This document shows, in pieces, positions 22,651-35,500 of a stretch of DNA of 64,000 bases. Source of the stretch: Puffinus mauretanicus. Taxonomy: Eukaryota; Chordata; Aves; Procellariiformes; Procellariidae. Both the position numbers and the translations under genes were made by a program. How positions within the stretch are numbered: the first letter of the stretch is position 1; each line of letters begins with the position of its first letter. The notes beneath the pieces were generated by a model. It had not been told where the DNA came from, did not search any database, and saw only the letters and a program-made list of their open reading frames with translations. The stretch is taken from positions 558,001 through 622,000 of the forward strand of contig JAJKFH010001094.1 in the NCBI GenBank assembly GCA_023333565.1, read 5' to 3'.

Positions 22651-25600
22651 TTCTTTCTTTACTCGCTGTATCACGGTTTTAGTATTTTAAACAAAGATTT
22701 GTTTTTCTTACCTACTGCTGTGATAACCTGGTTGCTCAGGAAAAGGCTGTTTGGATTCCCTTGGCTCCTAGCTTAGGTCTGGGAATCAAGATCACTTAAC
22801 TGAGGGGGGCAGTGGTATTCCCTCATCTGTATGAGCTGACAGAGGGAATATGATTTTATCACGGAGTTTGAGAGAGCACGGTCTGCCCTTACAGTACAAT
22901 CTGATGTGTGTGCACAGCAGGGCACCGTCCTACTTCACACAGAGATATTTTCTCATGTATGGGAGACAGAGCTATCTGGCAGCCCGAGTGGGAGCTACAT
23001 CTCCTCGGTTTCTACTGAAAAGAGACAGAACAGATGGGAGAAGGAGATGAAATGAAGAGCAGTACATCTAATGGGGCTAACCTTTGCCAAAAAAAGGAGG
23101 GGAACATACACCAATCATCTTAAAATCAGCTAGAAATACAGAAATATTTATCCTGCTGGTACTGTTGCAATCCCATGGCTCCTGGAGCTCATCTTATCAA
23201 ACATAGATTTATTGAGGGGGAAGGGAAGGCACCAAGAAAGCCAAGTCTATATTGGAACTGTCACCATTCTGCAGCTTGTTCCTTCTCCCCAATCATGAAA
23301 TGAGTAGGGAAGCAAAAGCAGCTTATCCAGCCATGACTTGGAGGGGACGCTATTTTTTTCTCTGAGTGATGGAAACAAAAAATCCTTGATTATGCCATGA
23401 CAGAAAGGATGATTCACCTTTGATAAAAAGCTCTGGCTGAGCCGTCTGTGGCTAAAGACCTACACAAGGCATGCAGACAGCATGCCTCAGAACAGAAAAT
23501 AATAGCAGCTGCACAGCTTAAGATGTCTGCGTGGCTCTGGAGTGAAGATCTGGTATGCAGCAGCCGGGGTAACCCTGGCATGCCAGTGACACCTGCCCAG
23601 ACGTAGGCTGTTACCGGATTACCTCTGGGTACCATCAGAGCATTGTTCCCACATGCCCTATCCATACTGTGACAGGCAGTCTGCCAATGAAGTTAAGTTT
23701 CAAAATCTCCTAAGCCTGACAGAACATCTCAACAACCACGTGCATCTGTGGTTTTATAACCCGCCTTGACATGTGATTTCTTCACCTTATCAGCAGTTGA
23801 TTTACTCACAGAGGCAACAAACATGCTGACTCTTAATACCTGCTAAGCGTTCAAGCCTGTTATAACTCTTTAATTTCTCCTCATAGGGAGAAGGGAGCTG
23901 TACCTCTTTGAAAGGACACACGCAATTGGCTCCACTCTGCCTTTGCAGGGAGGGGGTTAGGCAAATGATGTGCGCAGAAACCGACTTCTCCTTTTAATGC
24001 CTGCATTTTGTTCCTCTGCCCTTGTTCCTCTGTCCCTTCAGGACACGTTACATCTATAGATTGCGATACCTATCCCTTTGCCCTGGCATTTGGGGGTTGT
24101 TGATCATTAGACTCATCCAAGGCAGAGATACAAGGGGACGAGGACAGACGGAAGGCAGAATTATATACTTCCACTTTTATGCCCTCTATAATCATATTCA
24201 CAAGCCAGCTTGAATATTTCAAATTTGTGTCATTTGCTTAAGCAGCTCCTGCAAGCAGCTTTAGGAACCTCTGCACTTAGTGTATTTCTGCTTATGTGCA
24301 ATACCCTTCCCACATTGCAGAGCCTCATCTTCCTAAGGCCTGGTGTTGCATTCACACACATATATTTATGCCTCAGTGACAGCAAACAAACTCCTCACTG
24401 TGTGCAGAAATGAGCTTTATACCTGTCAAGCAAATGCATGCATCGTTACCTGGTGCCAGCAGTAAAATGTCAACAGTTTGTGCACTAAGAGTTGAACTTG
24501 CAACAGCCTTCACAGTACTGCAACTTGCACTAATTTATAATTCTATACTCATATAATCTGTTAGAAGATTTGAGTGAAAGCCAGAAAATCATCACTTCTA
24601 CCAACCGCATCTCCCTGAATGCAGGGGTCCTCTATGAGCTGAGTTGCAATGAATGGGATAAGCATGTCTTAGAATCACCCTTGCTTTCAAAACATTTGTG
24701 GCTTTGGCCCATACTGTTCTTCAAAATCAGTGCACTGGGGATATCTTTAGAGAAAGAAGGTTAGCCACTTTGAAAGCATCCTGATAGCAATGGGAGAAAT
24801 TCCTCCCATATTCTCTTTACCATTGAGATCAAGAGGGTCAGTCCCCTGTCACATTTCACATATTAGCTCAGGTGCTGAAGTGGTGACAGTCTCAGAAATC
24901 ACTGTGGTGAGCTCAGTACAGCCAAATAAGACATGTAGGTAGTCTTGGGGAATGGCATAATACACTCATCTGATCCTCTTGCATAACCTGTGCACTGTCA
25001 GTGTTGTGACAGCAGCTGTGTACTTCAGAAAAAAAGAGCAGGGTTGCTTTTGCTCATAGAAAAGTATTGACTTGTTTCAGTCATGTATTCCAGTGTTAAC
25101 AGTGGAAACAAAGTCAACCCGAAGCTCATATTATCACAGTGAAAATAGTTTACTCATATATAAAATGTGTCATGTGAAAGTCCTCCTTTTAACATTACTT
25201 CCCAAATTAGATGTAATAAATTTTAACAGTCATTAGAAAATCATAAATGTGCCCTAGTACATTAAAGCTGTATTTTTTACACAATTACAAAAAGCCTAAA
25301 TTAATGAAAAAAAAATCACATAAATTTCAAATTTTAAAATAACCCTTTCTAACACCACAAGCTAACATGCCCTTAACTCTGAATTGTCAGTGGAGAAAAA
25401 TGGTACGCTCAGCAAGTACTTTCATACATGAAAGCTGGTAACTTAAAAATCTTACAAGGACCAAAGAAGAAAAAAAGAACAATTCACTGATAACGCTAGG
25501 CGCCACCCAGAAAAAATAAGAATTACCAAGCTTTAAGCTCCAATTCCCATTAGACAGCTGCTTCCAGTTTTCTGCAGCAGGATGACGTGGATTTTCCCTC

Positions 25601-28600
25601 AAATACTCAGTTCAGCTTCTGCTAGATACTAATATAGGCACCAGTGTTAAAGCAAATTAGGAATGGGCAATTCAAAGAAACACACACATTTACTTGAAAA
25701 ATTCTGCAAGGAGATTCCCTTAGAAATAACTCTTTAGTAAACTGGTTTCATGGATTATACCACATGGACAGCAACAGAGCATCCGAATGAAATGCAATGA
25801 AATGATATAAAATACCACCCAACTTCTTTGAGAGACATTTGTGCATCAGTGTAATACCGTGTGATGCCAAAGATCAAGCTTTCTATTTCCAGGCAAAGTA
25901 CCATACGGCAGGAGGCACAGTAAGCCTCCTCCTCCGTAGCCCTCACCTCACAAACAGTAGAATTATGAGCAAATTTCATCTCTCTGGTATATTAACTCAA
26001 TTTGCATTGCTCAACCAAAAGAGGACTGCCAAATGTGATTATCTGTGCAATGGTAAGTGGCAGCTTATGAAGCAAATAACTGACTCAACTCTAAACTATT
26101 AAATCCATTTAATATATGTGCAAAGGATGATGTATCAATGAAATAGCCTTCAAAAGTCTCCTTCCATGAGTATGAAATTATGAAAATATCTATACAAGAC
26201 TGGATTAGCTACAATAAAAAATAACATTAATACCTTATTAAACCCTGGACTTACATTTAGTTTCTCTTCTCTTTTATAAAAAAGAAAAGCATCTGCACTC
26301 ATTAAGGCAATGTCAAACAATCAAATAAAAAATACATTAACAATTATCTGCCAAAAGAGAATTGAAAGGCATGATGAAATCTCACCTCCTCGACTCCCAA
26401 GGGAGTCAGTGATGACACATGGATGCACAAGTACTGCAACATGGGGATGCATCAGCATATCAGAGTGCATCATTTCATGTGTAACCGGGCCTTGTGCTAA
26501 TGGTTTTAAATGTCCTCAAGATAACTCTAAAAGGACCCCAAGGTTTGGGATCATGGATTTTTTTTTCTCCCTGACCTCCAGCTCATATAGTGTCTAGAAA
26601 CTGCCTTTAAAGAGCTAGAGATCAAGAACCTCATGATGAGTTTTCTTTTCTTTCTGGCAACAGTTAGTTATTCACATTATTTTCTCATATGGATAGTTCT
26701 TGCCTGATGCCTTCATACAGCTGTACCTCAACCTTATTACCGCAAAGTAGCAGTTCCACAGAAGACAGCAGGAACCTGCCTGGAATACCTCTACCACAAT
26801 CCAGGATTTCAGTACAGCTATCAAACTGTGACGTCCACTCAAATTAACTAAGAATGAGGACATGAACATTTCTAAATCAGTGCTGAACAGAGGTGAAATT
26901 ATCAACACCTAGTTTTATTGCAGTCTGAGAACAACTTACGTTAAAGGATTTTAATTCAGTGTAGTGCAGTGCCCTAAATCTGCCTCCATTTGACAGCTCT
27001 CCAGTGCTTATGTGAAACAAGCTGTTGGTCTCAGGGACCAGTCACAGAATTTCTGAACTCTGCTAACGTCTTCAGTGATTATGGTACTGGTTTTCCACAA
27101 AGCAGATGCATATTCTTCAAAACCCCACCCAAGGAGACCAACCCTTTTATTTTACACCTCAGATTCCTAAACCAGGATACTAAAACTTTTTTCACCTTCT
27201 CCCCTTTTTTACTTACTGTCTCATACTGCCTCAGCTGTGTTTACACTACTCTGAGCCAAGGCTGCCAAAGCAGTTCAAACACTAGCAGGATCCAGCACCG
27301 GTGCGGCTTATTCGGACACGTCATTTCCCAGCTAAGGGGGAATAATACGGTTCATCCTCCACTCAGGACTGAATAATCATTGTGGAATAATGTGAATAGG
27401 TTTAAACTGTACTACCTCATGATTGTTCTGTGAATTAACCAGAGACATCAGTCACCAGTAAAAACTGGTGTCTTCTACATGGAATTTCCCTCTGGTTTCT
27501 CACTTCGAGTTTCATACATTCGACCTCCCCTCTCCCCTTCACCTTTCCCTCATTTTTTGCTTACTGAAAGTTGATGGTTTCTACGGCCAACAGCCTCTTG
27601 TTTCATTTGAGAGGGAGGGAGGGAGCCCTCTGGTTATGCAGGGTTTTGGATTCAACTTGGCTGCGTCCTTTTTAAATACAGGTAGAAAGCGATATCCCTG
27701 GCAAGATCACTAGCTGATAGGGAAAAAAGTTTTGGAAAAGTGATAATGATGGGTTTAACTATCAATACTGTGACTCACATAAGAAAGGACAGTTATTAAA
27801 AGGGCAGGCAATTTTTCATCCCAACAGAAAAAGAATCATTCCTATGTTTTTCTCAGGCAAGCCTTCCAGCTGCAAACAGGCTGGGGAATGAAACATCACT
27901 TGCTTTCTATGAGGTGTTGATATTATCACCTCAAGCTCAATGAGGTCTTGTTTCAGGGGTTTTTTGCTCCCAGTCAAACTTTAAAATCTCTTCCAGAACT
28001 AAAGGATGGAAAGTATTTATGCTAGTTATTCTGCCTCTCCATTCATAAACTCAGTTTGCTCACCTCCACACCATAAGGCCAGAACTCTGCTGCCAAGGCG
28101 AGGCTCCGATGTCTGCAATGTCAATGACGTCTGCAAGGGGACTTCACTACAAATCTTTTAGTAAGCTGTATAGCCAGGGAAAATGACAGTCTGGTTTCAA
28201 TACCAGAGGGCTTTGAAAATCAACCAGGCAAGCTGTAGCACTTCACCGAAATGATTATGAAAAGTGTAACCTAAGACACTGTGGACTAGTAACCCTCTTT
28301 GACACAACACACTCCATCTGGCACAAAAGAAGGACATTCTTACAGAAGGTGGGTTATAACTCCCCAATTTTGTTACTGAATATACATTGGAGCTGCTTTT
28401 ATATATACTGTTGTTGTATTATGCCTAATGAACAGCTCGACAATCACAGTAGACGACTACCTCCCCCTTTGTTCCCAAAATGAGTCTTTCAGCAGGTGTA
28501 CAAGGAACAACCACCACAGAAGTTGCCCTTGACAGATTACCCTACACTACAGAATTTTGTAGCTGGAAGAATCTCTTTTCTGTGCTGCTTGAATATGCAA

Positions 28601-31582
28601 GCAAGACAGATCAGTTAAGTGAATCTGGCCCAAGGTTGAATTCTCCTTCCTCTCTGAACGTCTGAAGAGCTCATTTGGCAGATGTCACCCATTTCAAAAC
28701 TGGGATGCATTATTATTCCATTGATGTCACGTAACAATGGGATCAAAACTGCCCTTCAAAGACAAAAAGAAAAGCTGGCTACCAGTGATGGAGCAAATAT
28801 GAAAATATTTAAGAATGGATATAGATAGAGTGGCAGGAAATAACAGTTTTCCTTAAAAAATATCACTGATACTGTTTAATGAACATCTCTGCTTGCAAAC
28901 TGACTATAAAAGTATTTTTCTATACAACCAAGCTCCTTCTTCCTAGCCTTCTTCAGTGAATAAAATAGGGTGCTACTACCTCCTTGTACCTGCTGGAGAT
29001 AGACCTCAAATAACATAGAATATGAGGCTATTTCCTGCCTGGTACATCCTCAGTAGAAGTGACAACCACATTCAAACTGCAAAATGACTGGCAAAATTTG
29101 ACTTGATCAAAGTCAGACCACAGATTAAGTTCAAACTGCTGGTAGCTAAAAATGCTACCAGGTTACTTGAAAACTGAACAGATTACATGTAGAAAACACT
29201 GAGAAGGAAGAAACAAGCAACCGTGAGAGCTGCCAGAGCAGCTATCTTTCAGAATAGAAGTGCACTTTAAATGAAACTGTGCTATTGTGCCTTCAGCACA
29301 GTTAATGCATAAAAATAGGCTTTTGAATCCCTTCTCCTCCAGCAAAAGCTGCAGTATGGCTCATTTAAAAGCAGCTGTATTGGCACACACCATTCTTTTT
29401 CCCCAAATGCATGGAAAAGGAAATGAAATTCAGTATTTAAAATGTACGTATTTTTACTGTTTTTCTGATACCCAATCCAAGTAGGGATGTTAACCATACA
29501 GGAAAATTGTGTTACTCTCCAAGTTGAAACAGCACAAAAAATACAGATGATATCTTCTACCAGGCTAAGATTAAGTTAAATAAACTGGGTTTTTAGAAAC
29601 AAATGGGCATGAGGTAGCAGAGCAACAGCAGATTTTAAGTCAGGCCTACAGAGACCAAACAGAGAAAGGCATAAAATAAAGTCAGGCATGGGTATTTTTT
29701 GAACTTTCTTTACTTAGAAGTTTTTCTTTCTAGATATAGAAGGAAAATACTGGAAGACAGCAGTAAAAAGACCTCCTCAAACATTTATTCCACCCCCTGC
29801 CAATTCAGGATTGTTTCCAACAGTGAGTTTTCTTGTGCTTTGTCCAAAAAGCTCCATCAATCAAGAGGGAACAGGTAAAATACAAAGACACAATAATAAG
29901 GCAGAGGAAGCCCCTCAAGGCTGTTCATTAGGTGACCCTTCTGGGGCCAGAATTCCCAAGAGGGTTCAGCACAGGCAAGCCAAGATTTTCAAGGAACTCA
30001 GCTCACCACGGACACCATGCCCAACCCTTATAAAAATCAGGCTGTTAGTGCCACAAGCTGAGATCAGCTGATTAATTCTCTGAATTTTGCTTTTATTTTG
30101 GAAGGAAGCTGAATTTTGAAAAATTGTTTCAAGTTGCACATATTAAGCTCTCAAATAAAACAGTGTTAAAAAACACTGGATCTGTAATGAAGTCAGGTTT
30201 GAGTCGAGTATTTAGGATAATTTTTTGTTCCATGTACCCCTTAGTGCTTTGAAAAACACATTTTCCTATGGACAAACAGAAGCACAACAGTTTCTTCCTA
30301 TGAGCCATGGTCATGTGGTATAGCCAAATCTCATTACCTTGCTGTAAACCATTTTTACTTTTCCTGAAGCCGTGGTCCTGGAATCATGCAATTATGTAAG
30401 AACATCAGCTTTCACTTAATACAAAAAATCTGCTCCTAGCCTTTGTGTTCGTGGAAGAGGGTCCAAGCCCAAAAATCTAAAAGACTTCCGAAACTCAGAA
30501 GACAACAAAAAAGAGACCCAGACTTGTTGTTTATCTTTTAAACAAACATCACAATTTTACAGGGCCAGGCTTACACTTTCTGAGCACACAGGATTATTAG
30601 CATTACTTCTCAGTTCTTTAGCTCAAAGTCACAAATACATGCACATTCCAGTATGCAGTTTCTGCCCGATGATATAAAATAATGTCAACATGTTTCTTAT
30701 ACCATAGGCTGAAGCCTACTTCACCTTTTCCACACAAGTAATCCCATCTAAGGCAACCAAGATTTAACCCTCCAGCTCCTATGTCATGATTCATTTACTA
30801 CATAAATAATTTTTCAAATGGCAGATTTGCACAGTTCTCTGCTATTTTTCCCCAGACAGTATCCCTTGAGGCATTTTCTCCTTACTCTAGAAATTCAATA
30901 AGGAGCTGTAAACACTACTGGAGTACTTCAAGAATTATCTCTTTTCAGTCCTAGCCTCTACATTTGGTATGAAGTCTGGTAAGTAAAAAACAGCTTCTGA
31001 AAAGATTTGGAGACTTCCATATATTTAGCAGGATCTTAAGCAGCACTTAAGATTTGAAGGAGGGAAAGTTATTTTTTTCCTAAATGCATAGTAATTATTC
31101 CAGAATAAAAGCAATCTTAATCCATAATAAAGGCATACAGGAGGACAGTCCACTGCTGGAAGGTAAAAAGATAAATATTACAATAATTCCACAATCCAAA
31201 TTTACAGTCCTTCTCACACTGTCTTCATCCACGTGAAATCCTATTCCATGATTATTTAGTACCTGTAAATGAATGTTGCAATGAAGCTCATACCAATTCA
31301 CATAAAGAAGGAGAGACATAATCTTCACATTGAGCAGTGCATACACGAAGCTGAGTACAAGGCCAAAGGCACAGAAGTGGAATTAGCAAAAGGAAAGAAA
31401 GAGGGGAAAAAAGGTACATTGATTTAGTGATGTCACAGCCCAATCATGAAAGATTGGTACAGGGGTTTTTTAGACTTTAGAAGTATGTATAGTTTAATAC
31501 AACAGACATGTCTCTATAATCTAGCCAGGTTAGCTATCAATAATAGGGGAACTACTGTCACACAAACTTCGGCACATATCCT
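22651..31582. other. Non-coding stretch, probably SLC24A4 5' intron
   Basis: About 8.9 kb with no recognisable exon, RNA gene or repeat family. The region 22680-24130 is less AT-rich than its surroundings and has several short open frames (for example 22850-23050 and 23414-23665) without domain signatures. A GAGGGAGGGAGGGA run lies near 27610. I see nothing else to support. Confidence 0.6.
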
Positions 31583-32506
31583 TAGAATCATAGAATCATA
31601 GAATCAGTAAGGTTGGAAAAAGACCTTTAAGATCATCAGTCCAACCGTCAATCAACACCACCATGCCCACTACACCATGTCCCTAAGCCTCATCTACCGT
31701 CTTTTAAATACCTCAGGGATGAGGTGACTCTACCACTTCCTGGGCAGCCTGTTCAAGGCCTGACCACTCTTTCAGTAAAGAAATTTTTCCTAATGTCCAG
31801 TCTAAACCTCCCCTGGTGCAACTTGAGGCCATTTCCTCTCGTCCTATCGCTAGTTACTTGGGAGAAGAGACCAACCCCCACCTCACTACAACCTCCTTTC
31901 CAGGTAGTTGTAGAGCGCGATGAGGTCTCCCTCAGCCTCCTCTTCTCCAGGCTAAACAACCCCAGTTCCCTCAGCCGCTCCTCATAAGACTTGTGCTCCA
32001 GGCCCTTCACCAGCTTCGTTGCCCTCCTCTGGACACGCTCCAGCACCTTCATGTCCTTCTTGTAGTGAGGGGCCCAGAACTGAACACAGTATTCGAGGTG
32101 CGGCCTCACCAGTGCCAAGTACAGGGGCACGATCACCTCCCTACTCCTGCTGGCCACTCTATTCCTAATACAGGCCAGGATGCCATTGTGGCCACGACAC
32201 TGCCGGCTCATGTTCAGCCATTGTCAATCAACACCCCAGGTCCTTTTCCTCTGGGCAGCTTTCCAGCCACTCCTTTACAAAGCCTGTGGCGTTGCCTGGT
32301 GTTGTGGCGAGTGCAGGACCGACACCAGCCTTGTTGAACCTCCTTACAGTTGGCCTCTGACCCATCCCGATCCAACCTGTCCAGGTCCCTCTGCAGAGCC
32401 TTCCCTACCCTCCAGCAGATCAACACTCCCGCCCAGCTTGGTGTCATCTGCAAACTTACTGAGGAGCACTCGATCCCCTCTTTCGTCCAGATCGTCGATA
32501 AAGATA
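31583..32506 (-). mobile_element. CR1 LINE, 5'-truncated and indel-rich
   Basis: This copy is close kin to the one at 21459, with the same octamer tail (TAGAATCATAGAATCATAG on the plus strand from 31583) and the same ORF2 C-terminal domain ([38 protein letters not shown]). It ends further downstream within ORF2, near 32506. The catalytic box still reads FADD (32443-32454). The frame is broken in many places by one- to three-base losses. It cannot be active. Confidence 0.94.
31753..32453 (-). pseudogene. CR1 ORF2 remnant, multiple frameshifts
   Basis: The ORF2 remnant is split into at least three frame pieces on the minus strand (32453-32214, 32344 upward with [20 protein letters not shown], and 32211-31753). 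The C-terminal domain is recognisable up to [10 protein letters not shown], after which a further shift loses the normal end. It lacks the front of the reverse transcriptase palm and everything upstream. Confidence 0.88.
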
Positions 32507-35500
32507 TGGTACAAGCCCAGCTGGAAGCCTGGATATATAGGACATAGCTGGAGCTTCTGCTTCACTGCTGCTGGTACCACAGCTAGTTCACTTAAACTCA
32601 GGTATTTCTTCATTACTGCAAAAATACTCCAGCTCCAAGACTGGAGTGTTGCTTTCTAAAAACAAGCATCACACTGTCATAATCCTGCGTGCACGTACAG
32701 TGTTTGAAACCAAGTCAGAGAACAGCACTTCTCACGCCGAAGCAGCCATCAGAAGTGCAAACAATTTAAAGAGTGCTAGGAGATTTTATTTTAATTTATT
32801 TCCAAATGTCATTGGCTGACCAGCAAATTGATGAAAGTGGTACCTAGAGTTCTCTCCAGCTTACTCTGCACTGGTTTACTACACAGCATGGAAACAGACT
32901 ATGGGGTAACCCTCAGCAGAAAAATCTCAAATCAGCACATCAAAAATGTATTTGTACCAGATGGACATTTGGACTTGGCTCAACAGGCACCAAACTACAT
33001 TGTCTGGCCTTGAGAGGCAAGAAAGGTACATTTATCTGGAGTCTCAGAAAGACTGAGACCCATGGGAAACAATCACTGTCTATAAATATCACTGAGGTAA
33101 CTATATAAATGAAGACAGGGAATTATGGAGAGTCTCGGAACATGGTAGGAAAAGAATCCATGTCTGAAAGCTAAGGAAGGAAAAAAAATCACTTCAATAT
33201 ATGTACTAAATTCTTAACAAGAGGAGAAATAGGAAAATGACATACTCATCAGGAAAATGACATACCAAATAGCAGCAGGTATTTAAGACAGATATATTAT
33301 AAGCACTTTCTGAGACCATATACAGCAAATTAAAAAAATCTCTAGCAGTCCCATCTAAAATATTCTGAAGAAGCACCACACCAAGATGGTGCCCAGGAAA
33401 ATACATGTAGTTAGAAATAGCTGATTCAAGGGATCTTTTTTAGTCTGGTCTGAATGAGGCCAGAGTCCAGCATTACCCACATCATACTTTACAGTGCGAC
33501 TCAATGCAGTTGGACCACAGAAGATATAACCAGCTGCAAAACATACAGAATGCTTTCACACCTGCCCATACAGGAATAATACTGCATTATTCTTCTTTCT
33601 TAAAATAACCTTGTATCATCCTTGTCTCATTGCATCAGGTGGTTCAGAAACTGGTTTTGCTCTCCTACCACTTGTGTAGATGAATTGAAGAGTAAAACCC
33701 AACTTCCTAATATATATTAGAAATCCACAGAATATACATATATATTCTGTTTATATTCTCTCCACATATATCTATTTAGGTTTGCCTCAAACTGTTAGGC
33801 AAAATAAACCTGCCATGCAGAAATAAGGTAGTTGCTTGTATTCCTGTTGTGCACCAGAAAACAGAGCCAGAATCATAGTAAGAAATCTGATAAAATATGG
33901 CTGCAGGAGCAGAAGGGTGCTGAAAGAGCAGCGTGGTCACAAAAACAAGAAATGTAGACTAGGACAGTGAGTACTCAAAGACAGCAGAGCCTCACCACAA
34001 ACTTCATTTGCTTTCAGCTGATGTGAGGAGAGCAGAGCAGGAGTCATGGCTTTAAACTGCTGATCTGATCATCATTTCTCATCTGCCCAGAGAGTCAGAC
34101 CTAACATTTCAGAAGTTATTTATATGCCCTTTTGGATTACTAAATCTATTAACTTAACTTATAGTGTCACTGTGTCATGTAATACCAATCTCTTTCACAG
34201 TCAGAGGGAAGACTACATGTATGAAAGCGCCTCATACTGTTTGTACCTCCCTTCAACAGCCTGGCTGAATGTAGCTGATGAATGCAGCAAGCTAACTGAC
34301 CTGTCTGTGTATTTCGATTTACTTGGATTGAAGAATTTGCAAACCAATTACAAACACCAAGGGACATTACCAGATGAGTACCATTTTTCTAGTCTTTTGT
34401 TCTGTGAAAATGCTTCTTCTGTTACCTTGCAATCATCAAATACTGGGCATAAAATGTTGTACCTGGTTTGTGAAACAGTAAGGCCTGGTAAAACTTTCTT
34501 GCTTAATAATGGATTACACCTTTTAAAATCCTTAACTTGAGCATGGCAGTGCTTCGATTCAAGTTGGCTAGCCTGTCAGAAAGCTCTAGTTACATCTTAC
34601 ATCAGCACATCTCATCAGCCACTAACACAATCACTCTGCAGTCATTCAATCACTGCGTGAAGCTCTTGAGTTATTTTCCAGTGCAGTTGCTCTCATCTAT
34701 GTTAAGCTAATCCGAGGAAGATCATTCAAGTCAATTTTGCAGTAAAGACACAAGCTGAATGAGAGAACATGATTTTCCCTACTGCATGGCGTAGTTAATG
34801 CCACAGTTGGGAATGATATGTTGATCAGTTTGATTTCCATATGACCAGTCTGATTTCCAGCAGTGGTTCCATCCACTAGACAAACCTCTTCCCATTCTTA
34901 CTGTGAAAGCATATATTATGGTTTAATACAAGACTGGGCAGTTGACCAAGTAACAGCTCGGTTTTTTCAGTTCGGGTTTCTTTCCCTAAATTTAACAGTT
35001 GGGAGATTTTGAAATGTGTCTGCAGATAGATCAACGGCTTAAATGGTTCAGTGAGCAAAATAATTGTATGGATTTTTTTTTTTGTCAACATGGGGTTTTG
35101 AACATATTTGCACTTGGCAGACATAACAAATTCGAGTAAAACTCATTTCAGTTCAATTTCTGTTCTCTTTAACTCTCATTTCTTAACCATATTTCTGCTG
35201 GAAGGCTAATATTGAAATTAAGAAGCATAGCTCTACAAAAGTTAATGGAGCCTTGCTGATTTACATCAGCTTGACATTCCAGCCCACATATTCTTCTTTA
35301 ATTAGAAAGGTTCAGAGGCATAAACAGTGCAAACACTGTAAGTGCACGATGTTGTTCTCATGTATGAGTTTAGAACTAGACAAAAGAATTCTGAAGTAGA
35401 AAAAATGTGTGGATGGTGCATGTCAACAAAGACAGAAACAAAGTTTTCATGGCTTTTCATAACAACTACAAGGCACAAATGAATGACCTAGATTCCGTAA

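Noticed and set aside
24440..24480. Candidate upstream SLC24A4 exon ending in ...LLLAP before a GTAACG donor
   Set aside because: The preceding sequence does not give the expected NCTDP-type motif, and the upstream frame does not resemble the NCKX4 N-terminus.
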